DNA from: a virus
Reading direction: 5' to 3' (one strand)
Virus record (IMG/VR): IMGVR_UViG_3300025671_012093
Coordinates: 1-37,602 of that record
Length of the DNA stretch: 37,602 nucleotides
The notes below the pieces were generated by a model. That model made no database searches and was not told the origin of the DNA. It was given only the letters and a program-made list of their open reading frames with translations. How positions within the stretch are numbered: the stretch's first letter is position 1; the number at the start of each line of letters is the position of its first letter. Below, one piece after another: positions 31,001 to 37,602 of this stretch. The position numbers and the translations under genes were made by a program.

Positions 31001-31471
31001 GCAATGGCAGCGGCGCTGACCGTCACCGGCCCCCTGGCATCGGCGGTGGGTATGACCGCGCTGGCGGGTATGGCGCACGACGGTATCGATTCGGTTCCCG
31101 AAGATGGCAGTTGGTTTCTGCAAAAGGGTGAGCGGGTTACCACGGCTCAAACCAGCGCGAAGCTGGATGCAATGCTGGCGAGGATCGACAACGGCCTGAG
31201 CGGTTCGCAGCCCCAAGCCCAGATAGGTGTTGGTAGCCTGGAGTCGGGTGGCGATGGGCGCGCGGCAATGGTTGGCGCCGGCGCCCAGTCGGCACCGAGT
31301 GGGCCCACACAGATTGTCTTCAGCGCACCAATCACCGTGCAGGCCCAGCCCGGCATGACAGACCAGGATGCAGCACGCCAAGGACAGGCGATGTCGGCCG
31401 GGCTGGAGACGCAGTTCGGTAAATTTCTTGATCGTGAAATGGGCCAGGGTGGCCGGCTGTGGAGGCGTTGA
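28043..31471 (+). CDS. Tape measure protein
   Basis: 1142 residues. The N-terminal tape-measure domain (~1-230) includes MLVRIEATTAQLRQEMARADSS, SDRIGMATVSVGEYDLVQ and GKVEADGWQSILAAMPTVVDTIA. It is followed by hydrophobic Ala-rich helices (~290-430), long charged coiled coils (~440-900) and a membrane-like Ala/Gly region (~955-1010). The length sets the tail length: ~0.15 nm per residue, the rule for the family, gives about 170 nm. The final part has a Gly-rich end. It starts behind GGAG just after the moron terminator. Confidence 0.95.
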   Translation: MADTDVQGMLVRIEATTAQLRQEMARADSSVAQVSGKIDKSLGRVDVAFDRAGERAQHASGLIKSAMAAAIGAAGIGKIIEAADSYGQMSDRIGMATVSVGEYDLVQQRLLDTAKRTYRPLAEAQELYIRTSDSLKSMGYNTSQALDVMDSFSFLLVTNSASADKASSAIDAYSKALQTGKVEADGWQSILAAMPTVVDTIAKSTGKTAEAIRSLGAQGKLGLDILTEGLQKASKANGELADGMSIAVRDAVQNLSNSFGVYVGRLNEATDFTGTLGKAISLVGDNFETIADVAIMAAVAALARYGALAATSAATATYSAFKDVAARKAQATAVLLVAQAEQQKAQTSVFLAEKEAIAARGTAVQTQMSLQLAEARLAETRATNAVAAAQVGVSRAGVGLVGMLGGPVGVAALAIGAATAFLTLRDNTSVLEEKLGDLGDPIDKLAEKFNKLNRATQAVTLRELRASIADTEEELSGAAGTMAFEFQSSMVNAGLAGSSGFMAGITPLSAELQSAMDLMNKAVADASKGQAVDWKALADQLRLIPGVTEEMAQAIESGQIKVSGLTDVLDKQRETLALLTGETDSNTRAQGENNAAKAAAAQVGQKYLEQLQKQLGAAQDKTSLEAANRFIAENTDLTNEMVVAIRSAAAAKDSQKAKDDAAAKALRKNTTESNSAAKQQLKSFDTAEEGYKRQIELINTTGNKQNEATEVMKLSFELQEGKLGKLSEAQKKKLQGMAAELDALNKLKKANEDDLKLTAFKNAQALTTQTTKDGFDQELAGVGMGDKARDRMRADLAMRQKYAADVASLNEQRNTGQITPELYANETQVLQDELNKRLLAQENFYAATDEQQANWMNGVNEAWANYADAARDYSAQATDITNTALSEATGGLGTFFSDVASGAEDADDALGDMVGNFAKSMLKALGDMAAQWLIYQGVQLLVGKTTQAGAATTLGANAQAMSLQAGLNAYASTAAIPIIGPAAAPAAMAAALTVTGPLASAVGMTALAGMAHDGIDSVPEDGSWFLQKGERVTTAQTSAKLDAMLARIDNGLSGSQPQAQIGVGSLESGGDGRAAMVGAGAQSAPSGPTQIVFSAPITVQAQPGMTDQDAARQGQAMSAGLETQFGKFLDREMGQGGRLWRR

Positions 31472-31821
31472 TGGCTGAGACATTTACTTTTGATGTTGAG
31501 GTCGGCGCCGATGGTGATGTCAGCCAGCGCACTTGGGAAAACGAGTTTGGCGACGGGCTGGTCCAGGCTGGGGGAATTGGCATCAATACCAAAAGCCAAG
31601 TCTGGAACTTGGTGCATACCGGTGAGGATCTGCCGGGAGAGGAGCTTCCCGAGCTGATCGCCTTCTTGGATCGGCATGAAGGCTACAAGGCTTTCCGCTT
31701 TGCCCCGCCAGGTGAGCCGGAAGGCTGGTACCGAGCCAACGGGTACAAGAAAAAAGCGCTCGGCGAGGAAATCTACACCGTCACCTTCACCGTTAAGCAG
31801 GTGTTCAACCCACGACCTTAA
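31471..31821 (+). CDS. Minor tail protein M-like
   Basis: 116 residues from ATG 31471, overlapping the tape-measure stop (TGATG). TFDVEVGADGDVSQRTWENEFGDG and HEGYKAFRFAPPGEPEGWYRANGYKK match phage_min_tail (lambda M). It joins the tail tip complex. A terminator-like hairpin follows. Confidence 0.9.
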   Translation: MAETFTFDVEVGADGDVSQRTWENEFGDGLVQAGGIGINTKSQVWNLVHTGEDLPGEELPELIAFLDRHEGYKAFRFAPPGEPEGWYRANGYKKKALGEEIYTVTFTVKQVFNPRP

Positions 31822-31831
31822 CCCTCACCAG

Positions 31832-31853
31832 ACCCCGCCAAGTGCGGGGTTTC
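31832..31853 (+). terminator. Terminator-like hairpin after M
   Basis: ACCCCGC-CAAGT-GCGGGGT stem (7 bp), then TTC and T-rich sequence. It is similar in design to the hairpins after portal and I. Confidence 0.6.
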
Positions 31854-31869
31854 TTGTTTCTGAGGTCCC

Positions 31870-32574
31870 ATGAATTACAACGCCGATATTCAAAAGCTCG
31901 AGCCGGGCAACCAGATCAGGCTTTACGAGTTGGACGCTACGCGCCTGGGCGGCATGCTCTGGCGGTTCCACGGCCATGCCCATGAGGGCGACATCATCTG
32001 GCAGGGGCAGCTGTATTCGCCGCTCCAGATCGAGGCCAAGGGTTTCGACATCCGCGGGGATGGTCGCCCGGCTTCACCAACGCTGCAGGTGGACGACGAG
32101 CTCGGCGGCGTGCGCGGGGCGATCACTGCCCTGTGCTTCCAGTTCCGCGACCTGGCCGGCGCCCGGGTCAAGGTGATCGAGACGTTCCGCCACTTCCTGG
32201 ACGCCGCGAATTTCCCTGACGGTAACCCGGAAGCCAGCGACCAGTCGAAAACGAACCTTTGGTTTATCGAGCAGAAGACTGAGGCGCTGCCCAGCATCTC
32301 GGTCACGTTCTCGCTGTCCAGTCCCACGGACATGGAAGGGCAGATGCTGCCCTCCCAGCAGATCACCAAGCTCTGCCGCTGGGCCTGCCGGGGCGGTTAT
32401 CGGCAAGAGGCCTGCGCCTACACCGGCACCGCGATGTTCGACAAAAAGAACCAGCCCACGGATAACCCCGCCCTCGATCGCTGTGGCGGTTGGTGGAGCA
32501 GCTGCAAACTTCGCGGCAACACGCGGCGCTTCGGCGGGTCCATGGGCGCAAGCCTTATCGCAAGTTCGAGGTAG
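31870..32574 (+). CDS. Minor tail protein L-like
   Basis: 234 residues. The N-terminal part has QKLEPGNQIRLYELDATRLGG and FHGHAHEGDIIWQGQLYSPL. The cysteines C188, C192, C201 and another near 224 and 232 fit the iron-sulfur/zinc cluster region of lambda L (LCRWACRGGYRQEACAYTG). It ends with RRFGGSMGASLI, near the family end. It is part of the tail tip. Confidence 0.9.
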   Translation: MNYNADIQKLEPGNQIRLYELDATRLGGMLWRFHGHAHEGDIIWQGQLYSPLQIEAKGFDIRGDGRPASPTLQVDDELGGVRGAITALCFQFRDLAGARVKVIETFRHFLDAANFPDGNPEASDQSKTNLWFIEQKTEALPSISVTFSLSSPTDMEGQMLPSQQITKLCRWACRGGYRQEACAYTGTAMFDKKNQPTDNPALDRCGGWWSSCKLRGNTRRFGGSMGASLIASSR

Positions 32575-32576
32575 CC

Positions 32577-33359
32577 ATGCGAATCAATCAAAAACTGCAG
32601 GATGAGATCCGCGCGCACGCTGAGCGGGTCTATCCGGCCGAGGCTTGCGGGGTGGTCATCAAGTCCGCCGCCGGCCGCGAGTACGTGCCTTGCGTAAACT
32701 TGGCCACCACGCCGCGCGAACATTTCCAAATCGACCATAAGGACATGGCCCGAGCGGAAGATCGGGGCGAGGTGCTGGCGATCATCCATAGCCACCCCGA
32801 CAAGGCGCCGGCGCCGAGCATGGCCGACCGCGTCAGTTGCGAGCTGCATGAATTGCCATGGGGCATTGTCGGCTGGCCCGGCGGTGACTTCGAGTGGTTC
32901 AAGCCTTCGGGCTTCCAGGCGCCGCTGCTGGGCCGGGACTTCTCCCATGGGCTGCTTGACTGTTGGGCGGCGTGCCGCGATTGGTACGCGCGCGAGGCGG
33001 GCCTGCAGTTGCCAAACTTCGAACGCTCCGACCTGTGGTGGGAGCAGAAAGACGGCCCAAGCCTCTACGAGGACAACTTTGCGGCGACTGGTTTCTACCA
33101 GGTAAACGAGGCGAAGCGCGGCGACATGCTGGTGTTGCAGATCCCCACGCCAGGCCGGGAGTGCTATTTCCCAAATCACGCAGTGATTTACCTGGGCGAT
33201 GAGCCGTCGCTGATCAGCGAGTCGGCGCCGAAACTTGGTGGCTCCGGGCCGTTCATTTACCACCACATGCCTGGCCGCCTGGCTATCCGTGAAATCTACG
33301 GTTGGTCGATGGCGAACCGCGTGAAATTGATCCTCCGGCACAAGGACTACCGCCCATGA
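32577..33359 (+). CDS. K-like tail protein: JAMM protease + NlpC/P60 peptidase
   Basis: 260 residues from ATG 32577; the ribosome site GAGG overlaps the L stop. The JAMM domain has Glu22, His71-x-His73 (HSHPD) and Asp84 (SMAD). The NlpC/P60 domain (~125-255) has Cys129 in LLDCWAACRDWY, a later His in FPNHAVIYLG and the usual fold. It is a tail-tip component that probably cuts peptidoglycan during DNA entry. It overlaps I by ATGA. Confidence 0.92.
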   Translation: MRINQKLQDEIRAHAERVYPAEACGVVIKSAAGREYVPCVNLATTPREHFQIDHKDMARAEDRGEVLAIIHSHPDKAPAPSMADRVSCELHELPWGIVGWPGGDFEWFKPSGFQAPLLGRDFSHGLLDCWAACRDWYAREAGLQLPNFERSDLWWEQKDGPSLYEDNFAATGFYQVNEAKRGDMLVLQIPTPGRECYFPNHAVIYLGDEPSLISESAPKLGGSGPFIYHHMPGRLAIREIYGWSMANRVKLILRHKDYRP

Positions 33360-33943
33360 CCATGCGTACCATCAAGCTCGGCGGCGTGCTGGGCAAGAAG
33401 TTTGGCAAGCAGTACACCCTGGACGTTCACAGCTTCCGTGATGCCATGGCGGCGCTGTGCATGATGAAGCCGGGCTTTGAGAAGTACCTGCGCACCGCCG
33501 AAGAGCGCGGCCTTGTGTTCGCCGTGTTCGTAGATGAGCGCAATCTGGGCGAGCAGGAGCTTGACCTTGTGGGCCGAGGTGAGGGCGACATCCGCATTCA
33601 GCCGATTATCCAGGGCAGCAAACAGGCGGGCATGTTTCAGACGCTTCTCGGCGTGGTGCTGATCGTGGCCGGCCTATTTACTGGCGGCACCACCTCAACT
33701 CTGGGGATGGGCCTTCTCGCCGCCGGCGCCGCTGTCGGCCTGGGCGGCGTTGTTCAAATGCTGTCGCCCACCACCAAGGCCACCGCCGATGGCCAGAACG
33801 ATGACGGCAACAACCCGAGCTACGGCTTCGGCGGGGCGGTGACAACTATTGCCCAGGGCAACCCGTACCCACTGCTTTACGGCGAGCGCGAGATCGGCGG
33901 CGCGGTCGAGTCTGGCGGGATCTACACCCAAGACAACATCTGA
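33356..33943 (+). CDS. Tail assembly protein I-like
   Basis: 195 residues: TIKLGGVLGKKFGKQYTLDV, AMAALCMMKPGFEKYL, then hydrophobic Gly-rich helices (~100-145) and GFGGAVTTIAQGNPYPLLYGER near the end. It is the lambda I/TAP family, needed to assemble the tip complex. It overlaps K by 4 bp. A hairpin follows before J. Confidence 0.92.
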   Translation: MTMRTIKLGGVLGKKFGKQYTLDVHSFRDAMAALCMMKPGFEKYLRTAEERGLVFAVFVDERNLGEQELDLVGRGEGDIRIQPIIQGSKQAGMFQTLLGVVLIVAGLFTGGTTSTLGMGLLAAGAAVGLGGVVQMLSPTTKATADGQNDDGNNPSYGFGGAVTTIAQGNPYPLLYGEREIGGAVESGGIYTQDNI

Positions 33944-33958
33944 TTCAGTTACCACAAC

Positions 33959-33981
33959 CAACCCGCTTCGGCGGGTTTTTG
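33959..33981 (+). terminator. Terminator-like hairpin before J
   Basis: AACCCGC-TTCG-GCGGGTT with T5, a 7-bp stem and UUCG loop. It lies 16 bp before the J start and overlaps the leader. Confidence 0.65.
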
Positions 33982-33996
33982 CATTCTGGAGGGCGC

Positions 33997-36900
33997 ATGA
34001 GCGCAGTAGAAAAGAAGGCGCGCCGCGCAGCACCTCGTAAGCGCCGGGCCGTAATTGGCGGAAAGGGCGGTCAGGCCAAGCAGAAGCAGCCGAGCATCGC
34101 CTCCAATAGCGTGCCATCGATCTCCACCGCGCGAATCACCTACCTGTGGAGCTGGGGTCCTATTGTTGGTCCGGTCGACGACTTGCGCTCAGTCAAGCTC
34201 AACGGAACACCCGTGAAGGCCGCTGACGGCACGATCAACTATCCCAGTGTGAAGTGGCAGTTCCGTTCTGGCGAGCTGAATCAGGAGCGCCTGGAGGGAA
34301 TACAGGAATCCAGTAACGAGATCGACGTCAAGAAGGAATTGATCTACGGAACGCCATGGCTGTACACCATCACCAACTCGATGAGCGATGCCGCGCGCAT
34401 CCGCCTGAGCTGGCCAACGCTTCGCAGTCAGGACGCCGCCGGTAACATCAATGGCGTGCGTATCGATTATGCCGTGGACATATCCACCGACAACGGCCCC
34501 TACGTTGAAGTGCTGGTATCCGCCGTAGATCGCAAGAACATCACGGAGTACGAGCGGGCGCACCGCCTGGAGTTGCCCACCGGCAGCCGCTGGACTATTC
34601 GCGTCCGTCGCCTGACTCCAAACGCAAACTCCGACCTTGTCGTCGATCAGATGATCGTCAAGGCAATTGCCGAGGTGGTCGACAGCGATCAGGAATACCC
34701 GCTCACCGCCGTCAGCTGTCTTGAGTACGACGCCCAGACTTTCGGCGGAGATATCGCCAAGATCGCCGTCCTCATGCGTGGTCGCATTATTCGTGTGCCG
34801 AGCAACTACGACGCGACAACCCGCACCTACGCAACGTCGGGCACCGGCACAAGTAACGGCATTTGGGACGGTACCTTCAAGGAGGTCTACACCAACAACC
34901 CTGCGTGGATCTTCTACGACCTGGTGCTGCACCCGTACTACGGGCTCGGTGATCGGATCGACGCGACAATGGTTGATCGCTGGTCGCTCTATCGCATCGC
35001 GCAGTACTGCGACCAGATGGTGCCGGATGGGAAGGGGGGCATGGAGCCGCGCTTCACCTGCAACCTCTATTTCCAGAAGCAGGCCGAAGCCTACGCCGTG
35101 CTTCAGGACCTGGCGTCAATATTTCATGGTCTGGCCTACTGGGACGGCAGCCAGATCGTGGTCAATGCCGATATGCCAGGCGATCCGGTGTACACGTACA
35201 ACCAGACGCAGATCCTGAACAATGGCGCTATCAAGTACGAAGGCACCCGCGCGCGCGATCGGCACACGCTCTACATGGTGTCCTGGGATAATCCGGACCA
35301 GGGTTTTGAAACCGACAAGGAGCCGGTATTTGATGATGAGGCCATGGTCGAGCTTGGCGGAATCGTGCGCGACACCACCATCGACGCCATCGCCTGCACA
35401 TCCCTGGGTCAGGCGCAGCGCGCCGGGCAGTGGGCGGCGCTGACAGAAAAGCTGCAGACCCAGGGCGGTGTATTTCGGGTCGGGCTCGACGGTGATATCC
35501 CAAAGCCTGGTCAGGTTATCGCCGTGGCCGACCCAATGCTGGTTGGCCGGAACAACGGTGGCCGGATCGCTGCGGCCGCTGGACGTGTGGTTACGCTCGA
35601 TCGCGATACCGTGGTGCCGGTCGGCGCGCGCCTGATGGTCAACCTGCCCAGCGGCAAGTCCGAAGGGCGGGTGGTAAAGTCGGTTGCTGGGCGCGACGTC
35701 ACCGTGATGGCCGATTTCAGCGAGCAGCCCCAGGCCGAGTGTGGCTGGATATTGGACTACGAAGACCTGAAGCTGATGCAGTTCTACGTCCGCAACGTCA
35801 CGCGGCCGGAGTGGCACCAGTTCCAGTTTGAAGTTATTCAGCACGACCCGAGCAAGTTTGAAGCAATCGACAACGGGGCCGTGGTAGACCCTCGGCCAAT
35901 CACCGGTATTCCCGCGGGCAGTCAGGACGCTCCGGCCCGGGTGATGCTCAGCCAGCACGTTGTCATCGAGCAGGGGATTGCGGTCACCGTCATGTCCATA
36001 GCGTGGGACGCGGCGCCGAACGCTGTGGCTTATGACGTTGAATGGAAGTGGGGCGCGCGCGAATGGGTCACTGTGCCGCGCACCGCCGAGCAGATGGTCG
36101 ACGTGCGCGGCATTTACTCCGGCCAATACATGGCCAGGGTGCGGGCGGTGAGCGCGCTCAATGTGTCCTCGATCCCGACCACGTCGGCACTGACCAACCT
36201 GGAAGGGAAGGTCGGCCTGCCGCCGGCGGTGGCGTTCCTGACCACCACCAGCGAGCTCTTCGGCATTGGCATCAAGTGGGGCTTCCCGGCCGGCGCCGAA
36301 GACACCCAGCGCACCGAGCTGTGGTATGGCCCGGCCAATGACTTGTCGGTGGCTACCAAGCTGGCCGACCTGGCCTATCCACAGGCAGATTACCGCATGC
36401 AGCAACTGCTGGCGGGCGCCACGTTGTTTTTCTGGGCGCGCCTGGTGGACCGTACCGGCAACATCGGGCCGTTCTACCCGGTTGTGAATGGCGTGATTGG
36501 GCAGGCCAGCTCGCAGGCTGGTCCGATCCTTGATCTGATCGCCGGCCAGATTGGCGATACCGAGCTTGCGAAGGAGATCATGGACCAGATCGACCTGATC
36601 TCTGGCTCCGGCCCTGGCTCGGTCAATGACAGGCTGGAGCAGGCCAAGCAGGAACTGGAAGACTTGATCGACCAGGTAACGGACGCCCTGGCCTACGATC
36701 CGGCCAAGCCATACACCGTCGGGCAAATCGTTCGGCAGGGCCAGTACCTGTACCAGGCGATCAAAGCGGTTCCGGTGAATACCCCGCCGCCCGCCGCCGA
36801 GTTCTGGTTCAACATGGGCACCATTGCCGAAACAACCCAGGCCATGGCGCTCCAGATCCAGCAGAACAAGGCGTCAATCGAAACCGTGGGCGGCAAGGTC

Positions 36901-37602
36901 ACGGCTCAGGCGTCGGCCCTGCAATCGCTCCAGGCAAGCTGGCGCGAGGATGATGGGGAGGGTGACCTATCGGGCGCGCTGCAAAACTGGGATGCGGCTG
37001 CGAAATTCGCCCAGCAGGTCAAGGTGCAGGCATCCGATAATCAGGCCATGGTTGAGCGCGCCACGGCGCTGGATGCGGCAGTCGGCCAGAACAAGGCAGC
37101 ACTGACCACACTCGAGCAGGTGGTGGCTACCGATAAGCTGGCAACCGCCGAGCGCATCGACCAACTGAAAGGCGAAGTCGATGACAACTCGGCGGCGGTG
37201 CAAACCGTTAGCCAGTCACTGGTCGACACGAGCAAGGCGATCGCCTCGCAGTCCACCACGCTCGAAGCCATAGCCGGCGGCGGGCGCGATGGTACGGACG
37301 AGGGTGACCTTGCGAGTGCTCTCAGCGAATGGAAGAACAAGGCTGCTATCCAGATCACGGCCAAGGCGCAGGCGGATACCGACGGCAAGCTGTCCACCAT
37401 GTGGGCGGTGAAGATGCAGGTGAACCAGAACGGCCAGTATGTAGCGGCCGGTATTGGGCTCGGTATCGAGCAGAACTCCGAAGGCCTTCTGCAAAGCCAG
37501 TTCCTGGTGAGCGCTGATCGGTTCGCTGTTGTTAACACGTTGGCTGGCGGGACCATTACTACGCCGTTTGTGGTGAGTGGCGGGCAGGTGTTTATGAACT
37601 CT
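33997..37602 (+). CDS. Central tail-tip protein J-like, partial at the right edge
   Basis: At least 1202 residues, open to the end of the window. The N-terminus is basic. The host-specificity J core (~35-600) includes TARITYLWSWGPIVGPVDDL and DLVLHPYYGLGDRIDATMVD. Fibronectin-like domains cover ~640-830, a carbohydrate-binding-like YDPAKPYTVGQIVRQGQYLYQAI module covers ~905-930, then coiled coils. The DUF1983 part at the end (WAVKMQVNQNGQYVAAGIG) matches the separate gene at 17560. It determines receptor binding. GGAGGG precedes the ATG. Confidence 0.94.
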   Translation, partial: MSAVEKKARRAAPRKRRAVIGGKGGQAKQKQPSIASNSVPSISTARITYLWSWGPIVGPVDDLRSVKLNGTPVKAADGTINYPSVKWQFRSGELNQERLEGIQESSNEIDVKKELIYGTPWLYTITNSMSDAARIRLSWPTLRSQDAAGNINGVRIDYAVDISTDNGPYVEVLVSAVDRKNITEYERAHRLELPTGSRWTIRVRRLTPNANSDLVVDQMIVKAIAEVVDSDQEYPLTAVSCLEYDAQTFGGDIAKIAVLMRGRIIRVPSNYDATTRTYATSGTGTSNGIWDGTFKEVYTNNPAWIFYDLVLHPYYGLGDRIDATMVDRWSLYRIAQYCDQMVPDGKGGMEPRFTCNLYFQKQAEAYAVLQDLASIFHGLAYWDGSQIVVNADMPGDPVYTYNQTQILNNGAIKYEGTRARDRHTLYMVSWDNPDQGFETDKEPVFDDEAMVELGGIVRDTTIDAIACTSLGQAQRAGQWAALTEKLQTQGGVFRVGLDGDIPKPGQVIAVADPMLVGRNNGGRIAAAAGRVVTLDRDTVVPVGARLMVNLPSGKSEGRVVKSVAGRDVTVMADFSEQPQAECGWILDYEDLKLMQFYVRNVTRPEWHQFQFEVIQHDPSKFEAIDNGAVVDPRPITGIPAGSQDAPARVMLSQHVVIEQGIAVTVMSIAWDAAPNAVAYDVEWKWGAREWVTVPRTAEQMVDVRGIYSGQYMARVRAVSALNVSSIPTTSALTNLEGKVGLPPAVAFLTTTSELFGIGIKWGFPAGAEDTQRTELWYGPANDLSVATKLADLAYPQADYRMQQLLAGATLFFWARLVDRTGNIGPFYPVVNGVIGQASSQAGPILDLIAGQIGDTELAKEIMDQIDLISGSGPGSVNDRLEQAKQELEDLIDQVTDALAYDPAKPYTVGQIVRQGQYLYQAIKAVPVNTPPPAAEFWFNMGTIAETTQAMALQIQQNKASIETVGGKVTAQASALQSLQASWREDDGEGDLSGALQNWDAAAKFAQQVKVQASDNQAMVERATALDAAVGQNKAALTTLEQVVATDKLATAERIDQLKGEVDDNSAAVQTVSQSLVDTSKAIASQSTTLEAIAGGGRDGTDEGDLASALSEWKNKAAIQITAKAQADTDGKLSTMWAVKMQVNQNGQYVAAGIGLGIEQNSEGLLQSQFLVSADRFAVVNTLAGGTITTPFVVSGGQVFMNS

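Noticed and set aside
30662-31483. Long antisense frames opposite the tape measure (also 29777-30598) and opposite K/L (32418-33341)
   Set aside because: Shadows produced by GC-rich codon use; no start sites or domains.
35116-36726. 536-codon open frame opposite J
   Set aside because: High-GC antisense shadow; no recognisable domain, and J in the other strand is certain.
1-37602. CRISPR array, tRNA or rRNA genes
   Set aside because: No regularly spaced direct repeats and no cloverleaf or rRNA-like sequence were noticed; the repeated segments are DGR repeats, operators and iterons.

Overview
The window is most of a lambdoid, HK97-type siphophage genome, almost certainly a prophage or temperate phage of Pseudomonas. 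The support is high GC, a DUF1654-type gene behind a LexA box, Pseudomonas-phage-like early genes, and an immunity region with inverted triple operators. The left edge coincides with the stop codon of an integrase, so an attachment site would lie just outside. The right edge cuts the central tail-tip (J-like) gene. Endolysin is not in the window.

Layout. (1) 1-10135, leftward: integrase and overlapping excisionase, a small membrane protein, a hypothetical gene, a C5-cytosine methyltransferase, then a complete diversity-generating retroelement (DGR). The DGR has a reverse transcriptase, a template repeat (TR), Avd, and three separate target genes that each end in a variable repeat (VR), with three unknown small genes between targets 2 and 3. 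A TerB-like gene and a leftward promoter (PL) with three operators close the region. (2) 10136-11505, immunity: a LexA-box-controlled DUF1654-like gene, a CI-type S24 repressor, and OR with three copies of the same 12-bp operator. (3) 11506-17416, rightward early genes: Cro, CII-like, Rha/KilAC antirepressor, O-like initiator with internal iterons, P-like helicase loader, YbcO-like and VRR-NUC nucleases, a second tyrosine recombinase, small genes, and Q. (4) 17413-37602, late genes: PR' promoter and tandem terminators, a stand-alone tail-tip-like protein, holin, HNH nuclease, probable cos, P27 TerS, TerL, portal, protease, capsid, connectors, tail tube, G/GT frameshift pair, a moron, tape measure, and M, L, K, I, J.

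The most interesting system is the DGR at 4262-9295. The TR (about 5359-5462) aligns without gaps to three VRs (6056-6157, 6774-6873, 8817-8919). By hand comparison the VRs differ from the TR at 12, 13 and 8 positions inside the homologous core. All 33 differences fall on template-strand adenines (18 distinct sites); no other base has changed. That is the signature of adenine-specific mutagenic retrohoming. The targets are three full-length paralogues with C-type-lectin/DUF1566-like C-termini. They sit in the leftward early region, not among the tail genes.

How the parts work together: CI binding at symmetric OL/OR sites would hold PL and PR off. SOS would act through the S24 domain of CI and through LexA release of the DUF1654 gene. 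PR drives replication and Q, and Q lets transcription from PR' pass the terminators into packaging, head, tail and lysis genes. The leftward region carries integration functions plus accessory cargo (methyltransferase and DGR).
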